From Zonotrichia leucophrys gambelii (lineage: Eukaryota; Chordata; Aves; Passeriformes; Passerellidae), in the NCBI RefSeq assembly GCF_028769735.1, contig NC_088169.1, positions 46,095,229-46,159,228 on the forward strand: 64,000 nucleotides of DNA. The letters are read 5' to 3'. Below, in pieces: positions 49,801-62,200 of the stretch. Both the position numbers and the translations under genes were made by a program. The notes beneath the pieces are model-generated. The model worked only from the letters and a program-made list of their open reading frames with translations. It was not told the DNA's origin and ran no database searches. Position 1 is the stretch's first letter; the number at the start of each line of letters is the position of its first letter.

Positions 49801-51704
49801 CTGTTGAGATCTCTAGCAAAGCAAGTAGAAGGTGGAGGTGCAGCAAGAGACATAAACATCTGTTTTTGGAAATCTGCACACTGAAGCACACACCAACTAT
49901 ATTCTAATTTTGTAAATTAACACCCAAATGTTTGATTTTCTGTTTCAGATCGGAGAGCATTCTAGGCTATACTTTTTGGTTTGCCTTTTCATATTTAAAA
50001 AACCATGTCCACTAAAAATAATCTACACAATCACAATAGTTATAGTGCATAAGCAGAACATAATAGAATATAATATTAACTGCCACATCACATGCCACAG
50101 TAAGTCATGACCTTGTACACACACCTGCACACACCTCATAAGAAAGAAAATCAAAAGGCTTGGCCTTTACTGTGCCTACAGCTAAGGTAAACATCAATAT
50201 TTGTTCATTGTTGAATTGTCTGAAATGCAGAAACACACACATTAGCACTCTTTCAGTATTAACCACAAAGTATCTTTAGTACCATTGAGTGTGGAAGTCA
50301 ATAATGAACCTCTTTGAATTAGCCAGCTAACAGCCAAGTACAAATCAATTGAGACTTGTTTTATTTTGCTGTCACTGTAGAACAAAAACCTTACTTGCTC
50401 ACACACACCCCAAAAATACTTTATGAGATAAGTGTTATTTTTATTTTAGTTTCAAATATCACCCTTTGATGTCAGTTGCATAGGAATAAACTCATATCCT
50501 TTTTCTTTATCACTATAGCCTTTTTTTTAAGCTATCTTTAATACATCCATAAAAGAAAGTACAGTTCATTGTGTTCCTGAGTGGAATTTTCCTTCTGATG
50601 TGGTATTCAAACTAATTTTACTTCTTAAACTAAAAAAGAGGAAGATTTTAATTCTGAGAATGGCATAAAAGAGGGAGAAACTGTTTCAGGCCTGGAGGGA
50701 GCTCTGAACTGGAGTCAAGGAAAGAATAGGTCTTTTCATGATCTCTTTTTAAACTGTGAAACTGTTATTTTAAAATCAATAGTGCTGCTCGCTTCAGAGG
50801 CGTCACTTTGATAGCAGGCACTGCCATAAGCCAACTGATAGGAAATGTTACCTGCTGGCAAATCTACCTTCAGCTCACTTGAATAGTGACCTGGGAATTC
50901 AAAAAGTAAACAAGTGTATCCATTACTTGACTACATTCTTACTTCATAGCTTGAGCCAAAGTTTCCACTGGTTTAATGGAAGAAATCCTTGAAAGAAAAA
51001 CTCTTTCCTATTATTTTTCTAATTGAAAGTCTAAATAAAGAATGAGTTCCAGAAGCATCAGAAATACACAAGGAAAGTGTTGGTCTGCCCACACTGAAAC
51101 TAAAATCTGCTAGAAGTAAGACTTCTGTTTTGGCTGGAGTTTGAAGCATTACATACCTTAAGCGAATTTAACAAACACCTTCAATGGCAGACTAAACATT
51201 AAAAAAGTGCTGCTTTTAACCCTAAAGTCTAGAAGCTCAGTTTGCTCAAGCTTTTCTCAGGTATCAATACTCTAAAAATGCTTCCAAATATTACCAGTAG
51301 AACTTTGAATAGGACACAAACAACAGGATTTCTATAAAGAAATCACAAAGAAGGTGATGTGTGAGAAACAAGTAAATGAGTTATGAATACCTAGGGTATT
51401 AAAAGCTATGTTAAAAATAGATACTAAAAAGTATCTACATAAAGTGAAAATAACTACAACACATAGAGATCAGTGACTCTCAAATGCAAACTTAGTGAAC
51501 ATTTTGTAATACTCCATTTATGTCTCAGATTTTGATTATAGAGGCTCAAATGGTGCATTCTACATTACAGTGTGTATTGAAAGTTTAATCATTTACTTAT
51601 GTCAAAGGAAAATATTATGTCTTTTAAAGTCTACGTCTGGAAAATTAATGAGTAAAAAGAGGGTGTGAAAAGATCTTACGCAGTATAATCTGTGATTATC
51701 TCAT

Positions 51705-51734
51705 TGAAGTTCTCTCATTTAGGAGAGAACTTCA
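51705..51734. repeat. Perfect 12-bp stem, 6-base loop
   Basis: TGAAGTTCTCTC and GAGAGAACTTCA are exact reverse complements around ATTTAG. This is the strongest short hairpin I saw in the window. It is too short for a miRNA precursor unless imperfect pairing extends it. The outer flanks do not pair directly. Confidence 0.85.
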
Positions 51735-52240
51735 TGGAGATGCTTCATTTCCTTCCCTCAGATATTCAACTACATGCATAAAATTTAAATACATTTAAGT
51801 ATGAACCTTTGGACACATTTATTAAATATTTGCTGGAAAAAGGAAGTGGATACTATTCCATAAAATTTGCACAGGCAAATTATCCTATGGTCAGAACTGA
51901 CTACTCCTATTAAAACAATTTTTCATAAACACTATGCAAAACTGACCCAGGGATCTCTAATCTGGGTTCCTAGTTAAATACTCTTCTGATAGGTAAATTC
52001 AAAAATTGACTTGCTAAAAATTCTGCACAAATCAGAGCAATGCAAACCTAAATTTCAGTTCAGAAGTTGAAGCTGTTCCTTTCTTTTAGTGAGCAAATTC
52101 AAAATTAAAATGCTTATTATTATTATATTTTAACTTAAATATTTTTGACACAGGATTTATGGCCAAATCCATCTCTGAAACCAGAACTTGTTCTTTAGCA
52201 CAACAGTGTACTAACCAGAAAGATGGTTATCACCATTGGA

Positions 52241-52283
52241 GTTGCTTTAGAAGTATTATAAAAGTTGCTTTAAAAGTATTATG
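52241..52283. repeat. 23-bp imperfect tandem duplication
   Basis: GTTGCTTTAGAAGTATTAT at 52,241 recurs as GTTGCTTTAAAAGTATTAT at 52,264, with one mismatch. Confidence 0.85.
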
Positions 52284-54174
52284 CCTATATTTTTAGCTAG
52301 TAACCTCTAAAATGAAAAGAATAAATGAATTTAGGATTTTTTCTTTTTTAAGAAAACCTTGAATTCCTTTATTTAATGCATCAATTTTGAAGAATACCTT
52401 TCCCCTTTTCTCTGTTTCTTCCTTCAGTATATCAGAAATATACCTTGTGTAAGAACTAAATCATTGTCCTAAAGACACAACCTTTTCTACGTTATACATT
52501 ATTATGTATATTTTGCAATATAAAACTCTAATCATCATTATTATAGGTTGTTCAAGTCCTGTAATTATACTAGGGTAAGATAATTCATAGAAAAGATCCA
52601 AAGGCAATTCTTTTTATTTGCCATTATTTGGTATAATTGACAGTTTTCTTTCTTACTTCTTTTTCCTCTTCCCTCCTTTCTGATTCTAACAAGATTTTTC
52701 TTGTTGTTGAATAGACAAAGTCACTATGGTGAAATCCTTACTCCTGGCAAAGAACTTTGGATAGAGTCAGTGCCCAAAATGTCAGCAACAAACAGGAGCA
52801 CAGATGAGAGCTTTAGGCTCAGGGGTAACTTCATCAAAAGGGTTCTGATCACACCTGAAATATTCTTAGTGTTAGAGCAGAACTATCATTCTGAATTAGG
52901 ATCCATAGACTAAGGGATAATGCAGAGAAAGAATCAATTTTAAAGGATTCATAAGCAAAGCACCATTTGTTTTAATGCCATAAAATCAGTAAGAAATTAA
53001 AATAATATATGCTCTCTGTCTGCCTTATAGCTATACAATAGAAAAATAAAGAGTGATTTATCTTTAAGAAGCAGAAAAATATGGAGGAAAAGCAAATTCA
53101 TTTTTATCTCAATGATTTTTCCTTTCCTTTGCCTTTCACAGTATCCCCCAGAGGGATTTAGCAGACATTGAGAAACTACCTTCCAGGGCCTGTCATATTC
53201 TGAACATAAAAAAACCCATATTGACCCTGATTTCCATAGGAAATAAAATCAGACTCTCAGTATTCAACCATAAAAAGCATATGATTTGAGGAAAATAATT
53301 TTCTGTAAGTGCTCTCTAGAGAACTTCTGCAGGCTTCAGTGGCTGAGCTCTCATGAAACCTAATTCTAATTCAAATGCATAAAAATCTCAGCTCTCTGGC
53401 TCTGCATCACATAAGCACAGACTTGTTTTTAAAACCCTATAATCCCTAAAAAATTCTCTTGAAAATCTTCTGTCTTGATCAAAGCACCCCAGAAACTTCT
53501 TTTCAGCTCTAGAAACACAATAGGAATGCTAAAAAAAGCCCCAAAGCATGTTCCATTAGCAGCAAGCAGTATATTTTATGAAGCCAGTGAAATAATATAA
53601 CAGAAACATAACTACCCTGATGAAATTTAAAGACAGAATCAAGCTGAACAATTTAATTGGTCCAGTTCCAGCTGAAAATTTGAAACTTTACTTCTGGCAT
53701 TAATTTAAAGTTTGAGCCTGAGTTCTGGTAAGCAGAATCAGAGGGCTCTTTTGTGAGGACTTGTCTGAAAAATTCAAAAGTCAGGGTGTCACAGTAAATT
53801 CTGAAGATGTGCTGTCTCTGAGGTGAAATTGCTTGTTTCTTTTCATAGTCAGTCAAGCTCAACAAGCAAGTGATAAATCTTTGTCTCAGGAACTCATGGA
53901 AGAAAACTCTTCTCATCTTGTTAACTCAATGCTGCTTTTTAAGACTGACATTCCAGCTCAGCCCTATGCAATACTCTTTCACTAATGCTTTTTAGGAGGG
54001 TACTTCATCACTTTTCTTTGTCTGTGCTTTTTAATTGAGCAAAGCAATGCGTCAACATGCTAATTTAAAAACTCAAGAGGTACAATCTACATCCTTAAAA
54101 AAACCTTGAATTCTAACCTTACAAAATTCTCTGATACAAATCTGATTATTCCAGGCAAATTGTGAAATGTTATT

Positions 54175-54187
54175 GGGGGGGGGGGGG
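54175..54187. repeat. G13 homopolymer
   Basis: Thirteen consecutive G on the plus strand, followed by CGG, in an otherwise AT-rich region. It is prone to slippage, sequencing error and inter-strand G-quadruplex formation. Confidence 0.9.
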
Positions 54188-57100
54188 CGGAGAAATACTT
54201 TTCAGTACTGAAACTCTGACCTGTAGAGAGAAACATATTCTTTTTTTTAGTTTTAATGCATTGCAATATCACCTCAGGATTAGTTTTTGCTTCTCCTTGT
54301 TATCTGGGCAAAGTTGTCTGGCAACACGTTTTTCAATAAGTTGCTTTAATTAGCATTTTTAAAGCCTAATATCTACAAATAATGCACATACTGGAGAAAT
54401 TGATCCTCTAGGTTCCCCAAACCAGCATATTCTGTATTTATCTGTGGAAGAGGGAAAAAGAAAAGGCCTAAGGATGATTGGCATTTCTTACTGTCATGCA
54501 TAAATACATTTGTTAAAGAGTAAGTTGAGTTCCTGAGACTCGAAACTACTTATGTAAAAGTTGTCATCTCTACAAAATTGTGCTTTGTAATTGCAATACT
54601 TGGCACCTCTGAAGAAAGACCTGAAACTTTCCACAGGTGGATGCCTTCCAATCACTAGGGGTGACATAAACAGCTGATCAAGCATATAGAGAGCCTGGCA
54701 TCTCTGCAAACCTTTCTCGGAGCTAATGAATGCTTGGCTAAATCTCATGTAGGGAACTCCTTTGTAGACATCTATATTTAGGGGTCTGAATTTGAATTCC
54801 ACTTTTAAAAGTGTAGTAATCATACAGTTCAAATTGCTTGTTGGGGCAACTCTTTGAGCCATTTAATTATGCAGCTGCTCTCAAGTTTTTCTAGGGTGAA
54901 ATGCACCCCTATGGAAAACAATCTGTGGAGAGTCTCTGGTCCAGCAGAACAGATATCACACTGGCAAAGTTGCTTCTTAGATGTTTAGATGCAGAACCTA
55001 AGAGCTCTGCACGTGGTTCTAAGAAGCACAGTAATTAAAAAAGTTATTTATGCTGCCTAAAATTTAAATCTCAATGTTTCAACTTAAAACTAGTGTGAGA
55101 CTCAAATTGAAAGTTTTAAGACATCTATTTCATATACATAAAGAAAGTTTTACTTTTTTTCCCCCTGAGGTTTTTCAGTTCTGGTTTTTGATTTTTTGGG
55201 GTTCCCCCTCAGCACTAAAAAAATAAGGAGTTGATAATTTATAACTGTTTCTAGTGACATATGGTTCTGTGTGGCTGATAATGTCCTAAATAGCTAAGGA
55301 AACAGAGCCAAAATATTTTTTGTGCACTGATGTTTTATAAATGCAAACAGATTAATAACATTTTATCATTGTCAGTTATTCATTAGTATTAAATGAACAA
55401 ACCACATACATTTCTTTATATCTAAAATAATTCATACAAGACATTAAACATTTTAAGCAAATGTCCATTTTTTGTTACACAAAAAATGTGTATAATTAAA
55501 CATGGTTAAATAATAATTGTATGCAATTCCTTCTCTATCCATATGTCCCATTGCTCTAATGAAAAACCAATTTTGTGTTTTGCTCTGCCATGAGCACAGA
55601 TACACACAATGTCCATATCCATCTTGGCTGTGAGCACATGGATTACAGAGCCCTTTTTCCCAAGTCTCTGCATTGATTATTCTCAAATGAACACCATATA
55701 AAACCAAACAAATGTCAAAATCCAAGACTTCCAGATGAATGAATATATTTATTTTCTTGGAAGTAAAGAACAATAACAGACAACCCTGTTTTCCTCTCCA
55801 TATTTTCACTTTGAGCTCATAAGGGAACTTATTTATAGCACAGATAAGTCTTTTCTAGAAAGGATGTTTTCCAAGTTTTAGTTTATTTTTTTTCTGGTCC
55901 TTTTTAGACCTATGGCATTCTGCTTGGATTGCAAGAAAGTAAGTTTTTTGTGAATAGTTTAATTTTTTCTTGTGAAGTTCCATACCTCCATTAAATTCTT
56001 TTAGAAAAAAAATACATATATTGGAAAAATATACAACTATGCAGTTAGCAATATTCATTCCTCTTTTATTAATTTTTCCAAAGATCAAAGCAATTTTATT
56101 CCAAAATGCTGAGCTCTTTGAGTGCATATTAAGACACTTGACCCTCTCAGACAAGTTTCTGCTTGGTATAATTAACGGAAATCATTCAAGATTCATTTTG
56201 ATTAATCTCATAGGGCTCTTATAATTGTTTATAAGTAGGTAGAAGCAGAATTGACTACCTGAAAAAAGCTCAAAACACTTACAGTAGAGCTATATGCTTT
56301 CTTCAGTAAAACAAAGATCACTTTGAAAACATTTTCTAGTTGTCTGTGTTTGGGAAGATATCTAAACTTATTTTACAACATTTTCCATAAGAACAACATT
56401 TAGCACTAGTGGAGCAACCGTCAGTTTTCCTTCTTCTAACTTTTTCATCCATAAATTAGCAACCTGAATGTTATCCTCATGCATATTGTATGTCAAATGT
56501 CAAAAATATGTCAATTCAAGCTTTGAATAAGTATTTTTGCTTTAAATCAACATATGTTGCACATGTTGCATTTTCCCTAAATTGAAGATGTTAACTTCAG
56601 AAGAAAAGATGAGGACTGCTATTTATACTATAAGTTAATTAAAATTATGTCATTTCAAATATATTTCATACTAAAAATATGTAATTACAAGAAAAACCAT
56701 GCTTAGAGTATCTTCTTCACACTTCCACTCTAGTAGAATCTAAATTTAAATTAAAAATGTCTTAAATTTCAACAGCTGTATGTTATGATTAAATGCAAAA
56801 TTAGTTAAGTCCTCATTCAAAATGGTTGGTTTTTGACATCAGAGAAATTCAAACAATCTGCACGCTAAAATTGCAGCTGTTGAAAATACATTTTCATACA
56901 TTAATACATATGTATTTTCAGGCTTAAGTAACCACAGAATTTCCCAGATTTGTCTTTTAGGATAACATTAGTTTTTTGACCCCTACACTAATATTGCCTG
57001 CTTCAAATCTTGATTCCAGCTTACCATAATTTTCCCTTGGTTGTGTTCTCCATCGTTAGTGAGGAGTGATTTCTTTCTTTTATATATAGGTATATTTAAT

Positions 57101-58555
57101 TATTATTTACATGTTTAACTATTTTATTTGTACATAAATATACATTTTAATGTAATTTATGAGCATTTATTCAGCGATTATGTGTGTAAGGTTCCTGAAA
57201 ATCAGAGTTGGTTTTGTTTGTGGTTAAAAACACAGACTTCCAAAGAAACAATAATCAGAAGCAAAGAATTACTGTGTTCAGAGAGGATATAAATCACTGA
57301 GAGCTAGGCAGTGACACCTTCTCTCCTCACATGACAGAGATGCCGTTGGTGGCAAGTTGCTGCAGAGCAAATCTGCCTGCTTCAAAGGGTTTGTCAAACC
57401 ATCAAGGGACTTGCTGCTGAACAAGGACTGAAATACTAACCTAGACATTATTGAATCAGAACTAGTTAGGATCACCAGGAAATCCCATTTCATTTTGTAA
57501 TAAATGAAACACCAACATACATGTGCTGGTACCGACCTCACATGACCAGCTAGACACTACTTAGCCACCATTGTTCAGTTAGATTGAAGGTGAAATTCAA
57601 TATTGCTAGCTGCCATCATGGGGTTCCTAGGAATGTCCAGGTTACATTTTTTAATTACTGTACATGTAAAGACAGCATTATTTGATATTGCTTGTGATTT
57701 TTAAGATAGCTAGTACCGTTGATAGCAACTGAGACCACCTCAGATTAATCTCACATCTACAAGGAACTGAGAAATATTCTCTGTTCTGTAAAGATACAAA
57801 ATTGCAAGCCTTTGTAAAACAAGAAAAAAATAACAGGATGGAGAAGTATTGTTTTCTTTTTGGTATTTGCTTGCAATTAAATTTATTGTAATATCAAGCA
57901 TTTCCCACAATTTCACCAAAGGGTACATTGGTCTTGATGAAAGCATGCTTAATGCAAGCTGAAGAAACCTGTCTTTCTCTGTTTGCAGTCAGATAGGCAA
58001 AAACACGGCACTAACGACCACCAAAGTCTCTCTATTTATCTCTTCTTTCACTTTTAATTCTTAGGGACAGTTTTGTTATCTTTTCAGAGTACTGGAAAGC
58101 TCAGGGAATGCAGCTGTCCAGAAGGAGCAAGTTCATTCAGTCACAGTAGAATGAATGTGGAATTTTAGTTGAGGCAGTTGATGTACAAAGCAGAATAGAA
58201 ATTACATTTGATGAGATTCTGTTTGCAATCCTCACACTTGTGAGACTGACAAAGCAATTCCCTCTCTGTCTGTCATGAATCCTACAACTTGTCTCTATGT
58301 GGCTTATAATTCTGCTGTGCAGCTCCTCAAGGGAAGAACCACTGGAGTTGTAAACACTTCTCATACATTTTATCATCATGGTAAATTAATTCAAATTTCT
58401 GAACAGAATTGCATAACACAACACTGAAAATGCCATTGCTGTTCCTGTTTTTGTTTTTTTTAACAATACTGGTGCCCTGGCAGTATTCAATAAGAATGAC
58501 AGATAACTTAACTATGAAGAAAATAGGCTTAAGTTCTTCTTTTGCATTAATTGTA

Positions 58556-59215
58556 AAATCATAAAATCATGGAATGGTTTGGATTGGGAAGGACCTTAGT
58601 GATCATCAGTTCCAAGCATTCTGCCAGAGGTGGTGAGACCTTCCAAAGACTGAGTTTGTCAGAGAGTTATCCAACCTGGCCTTGAACACTTTCAGGGACA
58701 GATCATCCACAGCTTTGCTGGGCAAGTTGTACCACTGTTTTATTACCCTCATATCTAGTCTAAATATATCCTCTTTCAATTGAAAACAATTCCCTCTTGT
58801 TATACCCCTACATGCCCTTCTGAAAAGTCCCTCTCCATCTGTATTATGAGCTATATTTTAGGTACTGGAAGGCTGCTATAAAAGGTCTTCTCTTCTCCAG
58901 GGTGAACAACCCCAAATCTCAGCCTGTAGACCAGGGGTAGTCCAGCTCTTTGGGCATCTTTGTGGCCCTCCTCTGGAGCTGCTCCAACAGATCCATGGCC
59001 TGATATTGAGGGTCCCATAGCTGGATGCAGCACTCCGGATGGGATCTCAGAGGAGCAGAGGGCCATAATCACCTCCTTCAGCCTGCTGATTACATATATT
59101 TTGATGCATTCCAAGACATGTTTGGCTTTTCAGACTGCAAGGCATTTGCAGGTGATGCTGAGATATTTACACACTGTCCCCCAAGTCCTTCTCCACACAT
59201 CTGCTTTGGAATATG
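58556..59215 (-). mobile_element. Long CR1 LINE fragment (~660 bp)
   Basis: In plus reading it starts with AAATCATAAAATCATGGAAT, the inverted terminal octamers. It continues with GGTTTGGATTGGGAAGGACC, AACCTGGCCTTGAACACTTT, ATGCCCTTCTGAAAAGTCCC, TACTGGAAGGCTGCTATAAA, TCTTCTCTTCTCCAGGGTGA and CTTTGTGGCCCTCCTCTGGA. It ends near CCCCCAAGTCCTTCTCCACA. So it holds the CR1 3' UTR and the C-terminal part of the reverse transcriptase ORF, on the minus strand and truncated at its 5' end (right). Frameshifts and stops break the frame. It is the longest CR1 copy here and keeps its 3' terminus, so its left boundary is reliable. Confidence 0.93.
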
Positions 59216-62200
59216 CGCATGTGTGTTGGTACACATGCTTATAATGAATACATAATGCACACATCTATTATTTTTTCCCTTAATTGATGCAGACAGATAA
59301 GGATTTCATCTTCAGTGCAAATACTGTGGTTTTTATTTTAAGAAATATTAGGTATCAAATATTTTCAAAGTAAAATTTGGAAGGAAATGTTTTTCAGATG
59401 AATTAAAAACTTTCTAGTTTTGTGACAGATGTTTTAAAGGGAAAAGTTAAAATAAAAAAAAATCTTAAAGTTCATTAAAAGTCAAGTTATTGGCAAAATG
59501 TCAAAATTTCTGCAATTCTTTTTTGTCCTTAAAAAAACAAACAAACTAAACCAATAAACCAAACAAAACCCTCTTGCTAAAATATATTTCACTCTTAACT
59601 GTTTGGATTTCAGTAAACCAGCACTTCTAACCAGATAAAATATTTTGCAGTCCATGAACTGTCAGTTTTCCCTCACCTAAAGGATATATAATAAATCAGT
59701 CAAATAGAACACGTAAGAAGACAGAGCATCATGTTTCAGGGCAGCCTGTCAGCGATGTGTTTTAGGGAGAGAATTACTTCACTCTGGTTATTTCATAAGC
59801 CCATCTTTTAAACACAGGCAATCTCTAAGAGACAACAGACTTCAGGGGAAATAACTGCTGTGCTGCTGAATTTAGTGAGAGCAAAAGGCATGGAAAGTGA
59901 TGCCTCCTGCAGCTATGGCACCCTCCTGCAGTGCCCCAACTGAACTGATGTGCCACACACACATAAACCAACCTTCTCTGAGAGCTCATAGGGGCCACGT
60001 AGTGATCATCATGCTCCACCCTGCCAGAGACACTTTAACTGAGGTGGTCTCAAAAACACATGAGGGCATAGCACCCATCTCCTCAGACCCATCAGAATGT
60101 GAGCTCTTGGATCTATTTTTCATCTGTGCTTCACTTGATAGACACAGAATTTTTTTCTGAATCCATCTCTGAAGTATGCCTGTAAACTAAAGTTAGAACT
60201 TAAAACTAATGTCCTTACTCAGGCAACTTTCCAGACAGTTTAGGATTGGAGATTTCTATGCCATTGGAATTTACTCTGACCTTTCAATGAGCTGTAAGTA
60301 ATACATTTGGCCTCATGTGATCCAGTGTAATGGCATTATTTTTGCATTGAAGGGATGGTTTTAAAATCTCTTCCCTTTGATTTACATGAAAAACCTTAAC
60401 TTACATGGTTTATATAACCTTGTTACTAAGCTTATTCTTGCAGACACATTTTCCTTCACTATTTAAAATTAGACATCCTGTGTAACTGCTGAAGAAACAG
60501 AAAGAATATTCAATTGTGGGGTTTCAATAGGAAGAATGAGATCGATCAATTTCCTTTGATTTGACTTTTCTTAAAGACAAATTAATCACTTCAGAATTGT
60601 TCAAAATACTAAGAAACACTTATTTTTATTTATTCTCCTATCTTCAATAACGAAGACAATTATTTGAACATTGTCTTTTGGAAAAATTAGAGAACTCATT
60701 GAGTGATATCACTGTACCTGTAACTATATCTGTCAGCCCTGGTTTGTATTATTAATCAATTTCTGTTTAAAATACCTTTGTTTTTTTGAATAGTATCTAA
60801 TTCTATTATAAGTCCTAGGAAATAATTCTGTCAAACCTTATGTTATTTTTCTAACACCTACTTGGAAACTATTTTTGATAGGTCTTCACTGCTAAGTATT
60901 TCCGTATAAGGCCTTTTGTCTCAGAATCAGCAGCTGGTTCCAAAGAAAATGTGAAGATTTTCAGCAGTTACTGATGGTTTGAGCAAGCACTGACCCCTGG
61001 GTAAAAAGAATAAACAGTGGAGCTGAGAACAAAAGGACTCCTTAGAATACTATTAACTCACAGTAACAGGGCAGACATGATGTACTGGGGTCAGTACAAG
61101 TCTCATTTGTAGATAAGCTGTAAAGAGAAATCATTCCATCCCCAAAGAAAGGTCAACGGTTAAAGCCTGATATGATTGTTTTGAACTAATCTTCCAGTGA
61201 CAAATTTCTGAACTATGAAGGAGTTCTTTAATTTCAGAAATATATTTCAGGGTCTTTTTAAATGGCACTTCATGTTTCTAGATGCACTTAGCAAAGAAAA
61301 TTGTCTTGTGAAGATTTTGGATGAAAAGGAGGAAAGGCAATAATAAATTTCAATTCTAAAGTTGTCGAAGTAAAGTTTGCATACAATCTTTATCATTTTC
61401 AGGCACCAAATCTTTTGGAAAACAATATATTTTTGCCTAGAAGAACTTATTTCAATATAAACATGAAGGAGGAAAAATATTTTTATTAAATTATTTTAAC
61501 AAATGATAGATATATGTAGAATACCACAAATAAAATTAAATAAGGTCATGTTTCCTTACTTGGACCTGATTTTTCAGTCATATTTTTGTTATTATGTGAA
61601 TTTTTTTTTTTTTAGCACAATTTTGGGCTGAGAATGTTATCTTTGAGAAAAAGAAGAAATAATTAAATAGCCTGTAAACCACTCTCAATTTCCTTCCAAT
61701 CAGAAGGTGATTGCTGAATATTTGAAAAAAACATATCGCTGTTGGTTTAACTATACTTATATTTTCCTGTTTGAGCACCTATACAACACAAGGACTAAAC
61801 ATCTTTGGGCTAACATGGAATATCTACCTTGACTTTTCCTAAGCAGCAATCTGAGAGGAAGTTTCCCCACTTTTGAAAACTAGAATGTGTTAATGAGGAT
61901 GCCATGGCTAAATCTCATTTCAGTGCTTTTTTTGTAAACCTCCCGAAATATGCTATTCAGCTTTGTGGATAGGCAAGTACTCATTAAAGAATAGAGATAG
62001 AAAGGCTGTAGCAAGAATGATGAATTCCTAGTTTGATAGTATGGGAAACATGGAAAGGGAATGGAGGAGAGTCTTCCCCATTGCACTTCTGACAAAGTGT
62101 GTAAGACTTCATGAACATGACCCAACACCTTTCTACTGCAATTTACAGAAATCATTTTGACAAAGGTATTTTGACTTCCTTAGAAGGCAGTGAAAAACTC

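Larger units (their letters stand above)
46894..58555. other. Unique AT-rich non-coding sequence
   Basis: No gene or transposon recognised. Features listed separately are a hairpin at 51.7 kb, a tandem duplication at 52.24 kb and a G13 run at 54.18 kb. Minus-strand open frames of 122, 118 and 99 codons between 54.5 and 56.2 kb lie near each other but share no frame, carry no recognisable motif and lack convincing splice sites. A GC-richer block lies at about 50,785-50,890. Confidence 0.5.

Noticed and set aside
54494..56154. Three minus-strand open frames of 122, 118 and 99 codons
   Set aside because: Neighbouring but in unrelated frames, no family resemblance and no convincing acceptor/donor pairs. 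Consistent with chance over a 64-kb window.
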